From Colivivens sp963594655 (GTDB lineage: Bacteria; Bacteroidota; Bacteroidia; Bacteroidales; Bacteroidaceae), in contig CAVBFD010000003.1 in the NCBI GenBank assembly GCA_963594655.1, forward strand, positions 1 through 64,000: a DNA stretch of 64,000 nt, read 5' to 3'. This document shows positions 26,163-33,060 of the stretch, one piece after another. The notes beneath the pieces are model-generated. The model saw nothing but the letters and a program-made list of their open reading frames with translations. It was not told where the DNA came from and did no database searches. Numbering within the stretch: position 1 is the stretch's first letter; every line of letters begins with the position of its first letter. A program made the translations under genes and the position numbers.

Positions 26163-26186
26163 CTTGCCAACTCGAAAAGCGGAAGA
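26163..26186 (+). repeat. Extra copy of the repeat's terminal module
   Basis: 24 nt ending AACTCGAAAAGCGGAAGA, in the same orientation as copy B. The sequence before it (26130-26162) is only loosely like the rest of the repeat. Confidence 0.6.
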
Positions 26187-26224
26187 GCTGAAAATCTTTA
26201 TCTGCATATTTATTTTTTTTGCCG

Positions 26225-26275
26225 CTGTCCGCCCCTTTTGCCAGCCTTTTATTTGGCTGGCTTTTGGGCGGACAG
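26225..26275 (+). terminator. Large two-part hairpin followed by T-rich sequence
   Basis: CTGTCCGCCC (26225-26234) pairs with GGGCGGACAG (26266-26275). Inside, GCCAGCC (26240-26246) pairs with GGCTGGC (26255-26261), the two stems separated by short T runs. On the plus strand the stem is followed by a T-rich tract (TTTTCTTTATTTTG repeated), so it should terminate transcription coming from the GNAT gene. On the minus strand no T run follows. Confidence 0.65.
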
Positions 26276-26306
26276 AGTGTTTTCTTTATTTTGTTTTCTT
26301 TATTTT

Positions 26307-28352
26307 TTAAGGTTGAACTTGGAGGACAAGGCGCAGACCGAGGTAGTAGTAGGAATAGTCAGGAGTGAAGTGGTCCCGCCTAGACACACGGCAGCTCCTG
26401 GCGCCGCTGCTCCAGCTGCCACCACGGTTGACGCGGTAAGAGCCCGCTGTAGCACCTGTAGGATTCGTCTGAGCCGACGAGCTGTAACTATCATTCCAGT
26501 CACTACACCATTCCCACACGTTGCCGCTCATGTCGTACAGACCGAGTTCATTGGGCTGCTTAGTGCCGACTGCATGTGTCCTACTGCCACTGTTACTTGT
26601 ATACCACGCCACGTCGTCTATATTGTTGCTGCCCGAGTACTTGTATCCCTTGCTCTTGTTTCCGCCACGGGCGGCATACTCCCACTCTGCCTCAGTCGGC
26701 AGACGGAAATTGAGACCTGTCAACGAATTCAGTCTGGTAATGAACGTCTGGCAGTCGTTCCAAGAGACGCGTTCAACAGGCAGATTGTCTCCTTTGAACT
26801 TGGACGGTTTTTTGCCCATCACAGCCTTCCACTGAGTCTGGGTCACCTCGTACTTGCCTATCATGAAGCTGCTGAGGGTTACTTGGTGCGTCGGTTTTTC
26901 CCAATTATATGCATCACTCCCCTGCTCCGAGGTCGCGCCCATCGTGAACGTGCCGCCCTCAACATACACCATGTTGCCGATAAGCTCGTCTATCACCGCA
27001 TTGCCAGTATTGCCCTTGACGGTCCTGCCCTGGCCTGTAGCGACAACCGGCTGGGGTGTTTCCTCCACCGCCAGAGTGGCGGCGAGGTCGGTGACCTTGC
27101 CCTCCGACACCGTGACCTTGGAGCTGTAGACCGTATAGCCCGACTTCTTCAGTTCCACCGTGCGTGTACCCTCAAGCACATTGCTGAATATGTCCGGGGT
27201 TGCACCCACCTTCTTTCCGTCTACGTACACGTCTGCCCCGACTGGCTTGCTCGTAACGTTGAGAGTGCCGTAGATGGGGACTGGGGCGTCGAGAGTGACC
27301 TCATGCTTGCCGCCCTTCGCCACGTCAACCCTCTTGCTTGTGGTGCGGTGGGACTCAAGGCGAGCCTCGACCACATAAGGGCCGGCGGAGAGCTTGCCTG
27401 TCCAAGGGGACACTCCCTTGTCGTCGTTGTTCACGTAGATATGGCAACCTCCAGGAGCGGTGACCGTCAGTGTTCCGAAATTGGCGGTCATGGGAACGGA
27501 CACTTTCCGGGTGGACCCGTCCGACGGCACGTCAACCGTCATAGTGTGGCTCTCGTACTGGGGCAGCTGGATAAGGAGGGTGTGGCTGCCGCCAGCCAGT
27601 TTGCCTGTGGTGAACGGTGTGGTTCCAGCCTCTGTGGCGGCGTCGTCTATGTACACCTTCGCTCCGTTCTCGGGGGAAGTGCTTATCTCAAGCAGACCGT
27701 AAGCGGGTTTCAACGTTATGTCCTGAGTCTTTTTCTCCTTGCCGATTTCTATGATTCCGTTCTCAGTGTGGTGAAGGGGTGCCGACACCCTATATGTATG
27801 TGTGCCGTAATTCAGGAACTTGGACACCACGCCTCCTTCCACAGGCTGCTCCACGTCGTCAATCACCACTATGGCGTTGGAGGGGTTCACCGTCATCACG
27901 AGGTACGACCCTCCCATGTCCTGCTGTACTATGGTCTGCACCTGACCCGTGGTGAGAACCATCTCGTAAGTGCGCGCCCCTTCTATGGGGACACCAAACT
28001 CATAGTCACGGAGAACGCCCAACTGGGAGTGCATAATCGAGACGCGCTTGACACCACGTGGGACGTAAAGCCATATCTCACCTGTCTTCTGCATAGTCTT
28101 CACGACACCGAGCGACCCACAGTCGAACTCGAAACCGGTCTGTGTCGTCACTATCCTTATCAGTGCCGCCTTGTCGCCGTTCTGGTCCAGCTCGATAGTA
28201 CCCTCACGGTTTGCCGTCAAGTCTCTCTCCAGCAACCTGAACGAACTCACACCGATATTCTGCGCACAGGCAAAAGACGACACCATGGCGAGGACAAGCA
28301 TTATCCCCCACCTCAAAACCAACCTGTTGGTATAATCGTAATGATTCCTCAT
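26307..28352 (-). CDS. Exported PEGA-repeat protein with C-terminal SUMF/formylglycine-generating-enzyme-like domain
   Basis: 681 residues from ATG 28352. The signal peptide ends about residue 30 (SFACA). Four beta-sandwich PEGA-like repeats follow at about 150-205, 218-282, 292-350 and 361-428 (for example GTLNVTSKPVGADVYVDGKK). Residues about 461-678 form a SUMF1/EgtB/PvdO-type domain with the C-type-lectin-like fold (MVYVEGGTFTMGA, RLPTEAEWEYAARGG, DMSGNVWEWCSDW, RVNRGGSW, GLRLVL). The GTG frame start at 28382 is too close to the promoter. The 3' end has a codon pattern typical of retroelement-diversified ligand-binding sites. No catalytic role is certain; surface ligand binding is likely. 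Confidence 0.8.
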   Translation of the reverse strand: MRNHYDYTNRLVLRWGIMLVLAMVSSFACAQNIGVSSFRLLERDLTANREGTIELDQNGDKAALIRIVTTQTGFEFDCGSLGVVKTMQKTGEIWLYVPRGVKRVSIMHSQLGVLRDYEFGVPIEGARTYEMVLTTGQVQTIVQQDMGGSYLVMTVNPSNAIVVIDDVEQPVEGGVVSKFLNYGTHTYRVSAPLHHTENGIIEIGKEKKTQDITLKPAYGLLEISTSPENGAKVYIDDAATEAGTTPFTTGKLAGGSHTLLIQLPQYESHTMTVDVPSDGSTRKVSVPMTANFGTLTVTAPGGCHIYVNNDDKGVSPWTGKLSAGPYVVEARLESHRTTSKRVDVAKGGKHEVTLDAPVPIYGTLNVTSKPVGADVYVDGKKVGATPDIFSNVLEGTRTVELKKSGYTVYSSKVTVSEGKVTDLAATLAVEETPQPVVATGQGRTVKGNTGNAVIDELIGNMVYVEGGTFTMGATSEQGSDAYNWEKPTHQVTLSSFMIGKYEVTQTQWKAVMGKKPSKFKGDNLPVERVSWNDCQTFITRLNSLTGLNFRLPTEAEWEYAARGGNKSKGYKYSGSNNIDDVAWYTSNSGSRTHAVGTKQPNELGLYDMSGNVWEWCSDWNDSYSSSAQTNPTGATAGSYRVNRGGSWSSGARSCRVSRRDHFTPDYSYYYLGLRLVLQVQP

Positions 28353-28398
28353 ATTCTTCTTATCGCTTAAACCAAGGCGCACAAAAACGCCTTACGTC

Positions 28399-28470
28399 TG
28401 CAAAGGTAACGGTTTTCTCTGAAGGAGGACACATCCGCGCCAAGGAAACATGAAAAATGTCTGAAATTTA
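28399..28470 (-). promoter_or_regulatory. Promoter and shared upstream element of the PEGA-SUMF gene
   Basis: TACCTTTG at 28401-28408 (minus strand) lies 49 nt before the chosen start. The rest matches the upstream element at 23343-23415 in three blocks with conserved spacing. Confidence 0.7.
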
Positions 28471-28521
28471 GCTGCACCGTAGGCTTATTGTTTGGTTCAT
28501 CCGCTTTTTTTTCCATTTCCT

Positions 28522-28552
28522 TTTGTGGTATCGAAGATAATTCCTACATTTG
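28522..28552 (+). promoter_or_regulatory. Promoter of the DUF4160-DUF2442 pair
   Basis: TTTG (28522-28525) and TACATTTG (28545-28552) are separated by 19 nt. The ATG at 28572 is 20 nt downstream, which rules out the frame extension to 28488. Confidence 0.7.
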
Positions 28553-28571
28553 CGGCATAAAATATTCGACC

Positions 28572-28811
28572 ATGCCAGAAATATTCAGATTTTTCGGGTT
28601 CTCGTTCTTCTTCTACAGCAAGGAGCATGAGCCAGTACATGTTCACGTTGAGGGAGCATCCGGCTTTGCTAAGTTCGACTATGACGGCAACGCTTTCGTC
28701 CTGAACAAAGCGCAAGGCTTGAAAACAGGCGAATTGAAGAAAATCAAGGAGGTTATCGACGAGAATACTGACATCATCATGGCACGGTGGGATGAGTACT
28801 TTAACAGATAG
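28572..28811 (+). CDS. DUF4160-family small protein
   Basis: A 79-residue protein starting MPEIFRFFGFSFFFYSKEHEPVHVHVEG, the conserved opening of DUF4160 proteins, in which HxPxHxHV is the hallmark. It ends in a short charged helix (KKIKEVIDENTDIIMARWDEYF). DUF4160 genes are typically paired with DUF2442 genes, as here (12-nt spacing), and have been proposed as toxin-antitoxin-like pairs. Biochemical function is unknown. Confidence 0.85.
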   Translation: MPEIFRFFGFSFFFYSKEHEPVHVHVEGASGFAKFDYDGNAFVLNKAQGLKTGELKKIKEVIDENTDIIMARWDEYFNR

Positions 28812-28823
28812 GGAGGAACGACA

Positions 28824-29234
28824 ATGGAGATAAAGAGAATTTGGTTTGACGACAACCACATATATGGTGTGGACGAGGCAGACAAAACCCACAAACAGTC
28901 CTTACTATGGTATCCTAAACTGAAGGAGGCCTCTGATGAAGAGCGGAACAAATACACGTTCGGCTTCGACGGCATACACTGGCGGAACCTTGACGAGGAC
29001 ATCAGTTTCGAGAGCTTCGGCTATGACGATGCCGAACCGACACCGCTACAGCGGTTCTTCCTTGCCCACAAGGAGATAAACATCGCCGAGTTCGCCAAGC
29101 AGGTGAGCATCAACTCCACTTTGCTCCGCAACTACATCAACGGCTTCAAGAAACCGTCAAAGGAACGAGAGCAACAGATATTACGACACATACATGCCAT
29201 CGGCAGGCAGTATACTACGGCAAATTTCGGATAA
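28824..29234 (+). CDS. DUF2442 protein with C-terminal helix-turn-helix
   Basis: 136 residues. The N-terminal ~75 residues (IKRIWFDDNHIYGVDEADKTHKQSLLWYPKLKEASDEERNKY, two blocks) have the DUF2442 beta-alpha pattern. The C-terminal half (EINIAEFAKQVSINSTLLRNYINGFKKPS) is a helix-turn-helix of the Xre type. The domain order suggests a DNA-binding partner that represses its own promoter and neutralises the DUF4160 protein. That is inferred from gene pairing. Confidence 0.8.
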   Translation: MEIKRIWFDDNHIYGVDEADKTHKQSLLWYPKLKEASDEERNKYTFGFDGIHWRNLDEDISFESFGYDDAEPTPLQRFFLAHKEINIAEFAKQVSINSTLLRNYINGFKKPSKEREQQILRHIHAIGRQYTTANFG

Positions 29235-29297
29235 GCGGGCGACTGTCACTGTTTCCAACACACAGCTGTCCGTATATAACTTTCGCAGAACAGTCAC

Positions 29298-29321
29298 CTT
29301 ACCAACTCGAAGCGCTGAAGA
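29298..29321 (+). repeat. Diverged copy of the repeat's terminal module
   Basis: CTTACCAACTCGAAGCGC followed by TGAAGA, close to the module at 19217-19240 and 26163-26186. It lies 64 nt after the DUF2442 stop codon. Confidence 0.55.
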
Positions 29322-29482
29322 ACCCCAAAGGTTGTTCCGCATTTGCCATTGGTTGGCTATGTTTGGCGATGCTTTTTTTGCCGTCACAAAGCCATACACA
29401 TTTATTTAGGTTTTTATGGTTTATTGGCTAAATCAACCCATTTTGTGATGTGGTTCGCCAACCGTCAAAAGTCACTGTCCAA

Positions 29483-29542
29483 ATTCACTCGAGTGAATCG
29501 ATCAAATCACTCGAGTGAATTGATCAAATCACTCGAGTGAAA
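29483..29542. repeat. Three CACTCGAGTG palindromes spaced 22 bp
   Basis: Identical 10-bp palindromes at 29486-29495, 29508-29517 and 29530-29539. The 12-nt linkers are nearly identical (AATCGATCAAAT and AATTGATCAAAT). A 22-bp period places the sites on one face of the helix, as in cooperative operator arrays. There is no obvious promoter overlapping them; the nearest downstream promoter is 239 nt away. Confidence 0.75.
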
Positions 29543-29660
29543 TGACCCCTTCTCTCGAGACCCCTCACAGGTATCTGTGGGGCATGTTGGGAAACCACCT
29601 TGTGCTTAACAGAATTTAACCGTTTTTCTTGGCATACTATAATCGTGAGTTTCAAACGCA

Positions 29661-29775
29661 GCCAAACGCTGCAACGATTTACAGCCAAACACTGCATCAA
29701 AACACAGCCAAACGCTGCATCAAAACGCGGCCAAACACTGCAACGATTTACCGCCAAACACTGCAAAAATCCCCG
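29661..29775. repeat. Five tandem 23-bp units (iteron-like)
   Basis: Units start at 29661, 29684, 29707, 29730 and 29753. Each begins GCCAAAC(G/A)CTGCA and the remaining ten bases vary between two versions (ACGATTTACA-like and TCAAAACACA-like); the last unit diverges at its end. The array stops 5 nt before the -33 element of the ATPase promoter, which suits an operator array or an iteron. Confidence 0.8.
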
Positions 29776-29780
29776 AAAAA

Positions 29781-29812
29781 TTTGGTACATCCAACCAATT
29801 GTTGTACTTTTG
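29781..29812 (+). promoter_or_regulatory. Promoter of the AAA/DUF4143 ATPase gene
   Basis: TTTG (29781-29784) and TACTTTTG (29805-29812) are separated by exactly 20 nt. The ATG at 29837 is 24 nt downstream. Confidence 0.8.
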
Positions 29813-29836
29813 CGGCAAAATAAACTGGGAACAGGA

Positions 29837-31111
29837 ATGAAAGAGTACAAGAAAAGGATTGCGGATAAACTGTTGGAGTACAGACTTGAAGAAGTTGGAT
29901 CCGTACTTATCGAAGGGCCGAAATGGTGCGGCAAGACAACCACCGCCGAGCAGCAGGCAAAAAGCGTGCTTTATATGGCAGATCCAGACAATCAAAAGAA
30001 CTATCTGGAGATGGCAGACATGAGGATAAGTATGATCCTCAAAGGAGAGACCCCACGTTTGATAGACGAGTGGCAAATTATCCCACAAGTTTGGGATGCC
30101 ATCCGGTTTGAGGTAGACCACCGGGGCGAGGAAGGACAATTCATCCTTACCGGATCTGCCGTCCCGGCATCCACAGAGAGGATTCACCATACTGGTACCG
30201 GACGGTTCGCGTGGATTACGATGCGCCCCATGTCGCTATGGGAGTCAGGGGAGTCTACCGGTGAAGTGAGTATCAGTAATCTTTTCAAGGGCGACGCGGC
30301 AATAGAGGGCTACAACAAACTCAAGATTGAAGACATCGCGTTCCTCGTGTGCCGTGGCGGATGGCCAAGCGCCACAACCAAAGGCAAGCGTGCCGCCTTA
30401 CGGCAAGCATACGACTACTATGACGCGGTAGTGAAGACAGACATTTCAAGAGTGGATGAGGTGACACGCAGCACTGAACGCACAAAACTCCTGCTACGGT
30501 CATACGCCCGGTCTCAAGGCGGCCAGGTGAGCGTTGGGTCCATCAGGAAAGACATGATAGACAACGATGAGGAAAGCCTGAGTGACAGGACTGTCATGAG
30601 TTACATCGGCGCGCTCAAAAAGATTTTCGTCATTGAGGACATGCCGGCATGGAACCCCAACCTACGCAGTAAAACGGCAGTCCGGTCATCCGAGACCAGG
30701 TATTTCGTAGACCCATCCATAGCTGTGGCTGCATTGGGCTTAGGACCAGACGACCTCATCAACGACTTGGAGACCTTCGGGCTACTTTTTGAAACCTTGT
30801 GCGTTCGCGACCTTCGTGTATATGCCGATGCCGTGGACGGCAACGTCTACCATTACCGCGACAAGAACGGTCTGGAATGTGATGCCGTGCTGCATCTCCG
30901 CAACGGAAACTACGGTCTGGTGGAAATCAAACTGGGCGGGTCTCAGGCCATAGAGAAAGGCGCAGCCACCCTGACCGCCCTTGCCTCGAAGATAGACACC
31001 ACCAAGATGAAGGCACCGGCCTTCATGATGGTACTGACTGCCATCGGCGACTATGCCTACCAACGCAAGGACGGAATATACGTCGTGCCTGTCGGCTGTC
31101 TGAAAGACTGA
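29837..31111 (+). CDS. AAA-type ATPase with C-terminal DUF4143 (PD-(D/E)XK-like) domain
   Basis: 424 residues from ATG 29837, the first start after the promoter. The N-terminal AAA_14 ATPase has Walker A at 27-34 (GPKWCGKT), TPRLIDEWQIIPQVWDAIR as Walker B region and FILTGSAVPAS as sensor. The C-terminal DUF4143 domain carries ECDAVLHLRNGNYGLVEIKLG, a D...ExK signature of PD-(D/E)XK nucleases. This family is widespread and poorly understood, with links to mobile or defence DNA. The gene has an iteron-like array directly upstream. Codon use is close to the host's. Confidence 0.85.
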   Translation: MKEYKKRIADKLLEYRLEEVGSVLIEGPKWCGKTTTAEQQAKSVLYMADPDNQKNYLEMADMRISMILKGETPRLIDEWQIIPQVWDAIRFEVDHRGEEGQFILTGSAVPASTERIHHTGTGRFAWITMRPMSLWESGESTGEVSISNLFKGDAAIEGYNKLKIEDIAFLVCRGGWPSATTKGKRAALRQAYDYYDAVVKTDISRVDEVTRSTERTKLLLRSYARSQGGQVSVGSIRKDMIDNDEESLSDRTVMSYIGALKKIFVIEDMPAWNPNLRSKTAVRSSETRYFVDPSIAVAALGLGPDDLINDLETFGLLFETLCVRDLRVYADAVDGNVYHYRDKNGLECDAVLHLRNGNYGLVEIKLGGSQAIEKGAATLTALASKIDTTKMKAPAFMMVLTAIGDYAYQRKDGIYVVPVGCLKD

Positions 31112-31235
31112 TTTTGTGACGGTTCACGTCACCAGATTCGTCCTATGTAAACGGTTGTCAATCCACGTGAATACACGGCTTTTCTTGACATTTAGAACGG
31201 AGCAAGCGAAGCGGAACCCCGGGTTAGAAAATGAC

Positions 31236-31266
31236 GAAGGGACGCAACCACCGGTTGCGTCCCTTC
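31236..31266 (-). terminator. Terminator of the tRNA transcript
   Basis: A stem of about 14 bp (GAAGGGACGCAACC / GGTTGCGTCCCTTC) with a 3-nt loop lies just downstream of tRNA-Glu on the minus strand. It is followed by GTCATTTTCT. It may also stop the converging ATPase transcript. Confidence 0.7.
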
Positions 31267-31274
31267 CTTCTTTG

Positions 31275-31346
31275 TAGCGCCTACGAGAATCGAACTCGTG
31301 TTCCATGCGTGAGAGGCATGTGTCCTAGCCGCTAGACGAAAGCGCC
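31275..31346 (-). tRNA. tRNA-Glu (anticodon CUC)
   Basis: The minus strand folds into a cloverleaf. The anticodon arm CATGC-CTCTCAC-GCATG gives CUC, the D-arm begins TCGTCTAGCGGCTAGGAC and the T-arm is ACGAG-TTCGATT-CTCGT. The acceptor GGCGCTT pairs with AGGCGCT (two G-U pairs) and the discriminator is A. No CCA is encoded. It is transcribed with tRNA-Ser 50 nt upstream. Confidence 0.9.
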
Positions 31347-31396
31347 ATTATGTATGCTTTTCTCAGCTACCCTACTGTTCTCAGCTCCGCTTACCG

Positions 31397-31483
31397 CGGA
31401 AGGAGGGGGATTCGAACCCCCGGTACGGTTACCCGCACGGCAGTTTAGCAAACTGCTGGTTTCAGCCACTCACCCATCCTTCC
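31397..31483 (-). tRNA. tRNA-Ser (anticodon GCU)
   Basis: The 87-nt minus-strand gene has a long variable arm (TGCGGGTAACCGTACC-type), as serine tRNAs do. The anticodon arm GCAGT-TTGCTAA-ACTGC gives GCU. The acceptor GGAAGGA pairs with TCCTTCC and the T-arm is GGGGG-TTCGAAT-CCCCC. No CCA is encoded. Confidence 0.93.
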
Positions 31484-31555
31484 AAGGAGACAAGCTTCGT
31501 CTGAATCGAACTCTTCTTCAACTCCCCTTGGGAAGATGCTTCCGAAAAGCGAGTG

Positions 31556-31587
31556 CAAAATTAGGTTTTTTCCTTTGACCCACCAAA
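31556..31587 (-). promoter_or_regulatory. Promoter of the tRNA-Ser/tRNA-Glu transcript
   Basis: On the minus strand TTTG (31584-31587) and TAATTTTG (31556-31563) are separated by exactly 20 nt. The tRNA-Ser 5' end is 73 nt downstream. It is back to back with the -7 box of the fdtA-like gene. Confidence 0.75.
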
Positions 31588-31606
31588 TGTTTTGACGAAA
31601 AAGTTA

Positions 31607-31614
31607 TATCTTTG
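31607..31614 (+). promoter_or_regulatory. -7 box of the fdtA-like operon
   Basis: TATCTTTG, 20 nt before the ATG at 31634. No TTTG lies at the usual distance, so the -33 element is weak. Confidence 0.6.
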
Positions 31615-31633
31615 CACAAAAATAATTCGAAAT

Positions 31634-32050
31634 ATGGGGCAAAACAAGGATTTGGACCTTCCAAGGTGCGCAAAATGGATTCGAGTGGGTGATGTGGCAG
31701 ACGAACGCGGCGAACTGAGTTTCGCCGAGAATTCATCGCTTCCGTTTGCTGTCGAGAGAGTGTTTTGGATCAGTAATATCCCGGAGGGGAAGACCAGGGG
31801 CGGTCACGCGCACACCATCTGCGCGGAGATAGTGTTCCCCATCAGCGGGACGTTCGACATGTTCGTGAGCGACGGTGATGGTGAGCGCACCTACCACATG
31901 AACCGACAGGACACAGGTATATATATAGGGCCCGGGGTATGGTGCGAGTTGCGCAACTTCACTCCGGGAACAGTGTGCGTGGTTCTGGCATCCCACCCCT
32001 ACATCGCAGAGGGATATATCAACGACTACGACGAATTCCTGAAGAGATGA
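31634..32050 (+). CDS. FdtA/QdtA-type sugar 3,4-ketoisomerase (WxcM-like cupin)
   Basis: 138 residues from ATG 31634. The cupin-like fold shows RVFWISNIPEGKTRGGHAH and FPISGTFDMFV, the conserved metal-free catalytic histidines lying in the GGHAH motif. Family members convert dTDP-4-keto-6-deoxyglucose to the 3-keto sugar for dTDP-Fuc3NAc or Qui3NAc. The C-terminal HPYIAEGYINDYDEFL is also typical. The frame start at 31592 is rejected because it precedes the -7 box. Usual partners (FdtB aminotransferase, RmlA/B) are not in the window, so the in vivo product is unclear. Confidence 0.85.
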   Translation: MGQNKDLDLPRCAKWIRVGDVADERGELSFAENSSLPFAVERVFWISNIPEGKTRGGHAHTICAEIVFPISGTFDMFVSDGDGERTYHMNRQDTGIYIGPGVWCELRNFTPGTVCVVLASHPYIAEGYINDYDEFLKR

Positions 32051-33006
32051 CAAACATGACACCCTACACACCCGACCGCAAGGACGAGTGGAACACACTG
32101 GTCGGGGAGTCGAAGAACGCCACCTTCCTCCTCGACCGCAACTTCATGGACTACCACAAGGAACGGTTTCACGACGCGTCACTGATGTTCCACGACAGGA
32201 AGGGACACCTCATAGCGGTTCTGCCAGCCAACACCGACAGTCAGAGCCGTACCGTCCATTCGCACCAGGGACTCACCTACGGAGGCCTACTGATGTCGAA
32301 GGGCATCCGCACGAGTGAGGTGACGGAAGCCTTGGACTGTGCTTGCCGCCACTTTGCGGCGGAGGGTTTCACCACCCTTTACTACAAGCCTATACCTTAT
32401 ATATATAATAGGTATCCGTCGCAGGAAGACCTTTACTTCCTCTACAGGCACGGAGCGAGACTAAGCGCGCGCAACCTCTCACAGACCATATTCATCCCCG
32501 ACGCCATCAAGATGGACCAGTTGCGCAGGAGATGTGCGGCAAAGTCAGTCAAGGCAGGACACACCGTCAGTGAGGATCGTGGCGTGGCGGAGTTCTGGCA
32601 CATACTGGACAACAACCTCAGGGAACGGCACGGAGTGCGCCCGGTACACACCATCGACGAGCTGGAGTTGATCATGGGACGGTTCGAGGACAGAATCAGA
32701 CTGTATGTAGTGAAGAACCCGGCAGGCGAGGTGATTGCCGGAACCGTGGTGTTCGACACCGGTCAGACAGTACACACCCAATACATCTCAGCCAACGCCG
32801 AGGGGAAAGCCACAGGGGCGTTCGACCATCTGACGGAACACCTGATAAGCCATGTCTACGCCGACAGGCAGTACCTCGACTTCGGTATATCCACTGAGAA
32901 GGGAGGACAGGTACTGAACGAGGGACTGACCTTCCAGAAAGAGTCGTTCGGCGGCAGGGGCGTGTGCTACGACACATGGGAGTTAAACCTTTCAGCGTTT
33001 CTTTAG
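32047..33006 (+). CDS. FemAB/GNAT-like acyltransferase family protein
   Basis: 319 residues from an ATG that overlaps the fdtA-like stop codon as ATGA. It resembles the FemAB-like GNAT fold (PF13480 type): an N-terminal half with MFHDRKGHLIAVLPAN and GLTYGGLL, and a C-terminal half with VVFDTGQTVHTQYISANAEGK and YLDFGISTEKGGQVLNEGLTFQKESFG. Such proteins often add an acyl or aminoacyl group to sugars or lipids. Coupling to the ketoisomerase suggests it modifies the same deoxysugar. The exact substrate is inference. Confidence 0.7.
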   Translation: MTNMTPYTPDRKDEWNTLVGESKNATFLLDRNFMDYHKERFHDASLMFHDRKGHLIAVLPANTDSQSRTVHSHQGLTYGGLLMSKGIRTSEVTEALDCACRHFAAEGFTTLYYKPIPYIYNRYPSQEDLYFLYRHGARLSARNLSQTIFIPDAIKMDQLRRRCAAKSVKAGHTVSEDRGVAEFWHILDNNLRERHGVRPVHTIDELELIMGRFEDRIRLYVVKNPAGEVIAGTVVFDTGQTVHTQYISANAEGKATGAFDHLTEHLISHVYADRQYLDFGISTEKGGQVLNEGLTFQKESFGGRGVCYDTWELNLSAFL

Positions 33007-33060
33007 TCGTATATGAAACGATTGTGCCATCAGACATAAACCAAACAAAACAGATACAAC

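Larger units (their letters stand above)
29235..29836. other. 602-nt spacer with two tandem arrays and a promoter
   Basis: No convincing gene was seen here. The stretch contains a repeat module (29298-29321), three palindromes at 22-bp spacing (29483-29542), five 23-bp tandem units (29661-29775) and the promoter of the next gene (29781-29812). An open frame runs through the 23-bp units into the ATPase gene, but it is upstream of the promoter. The region is AT-rich relative to its flanks. Confidence 0.6.

Noticed and set aside
26148..28370. Long plus-strand open frame opposite the PEGA-SUMF gene
   Set aside because: The product has no signal, motif or plausible start region, and the minus strand carries clear PEGA and SUMF domains with promoter. 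It is a codon-bias shadow.
29661..29775. CRISPR array
   Set aside because: The 23-bp units are head-to-tail with no spacers, and no cas genes are present.
29600..29836. N-terminal extension of the AAA/DUF4143 ATPase through the 23-bp units
   Set aside because: The -33/-7 promoter lies between the extension and the ATG at 29837, so it cannot be on the mRNA.
31484..31550. Possible remnant of a further tRNA upstream of tRNA-Ser
   Set aside because: A TTCGATT-like sequence is present but no T-stem or cloverleaf forms.
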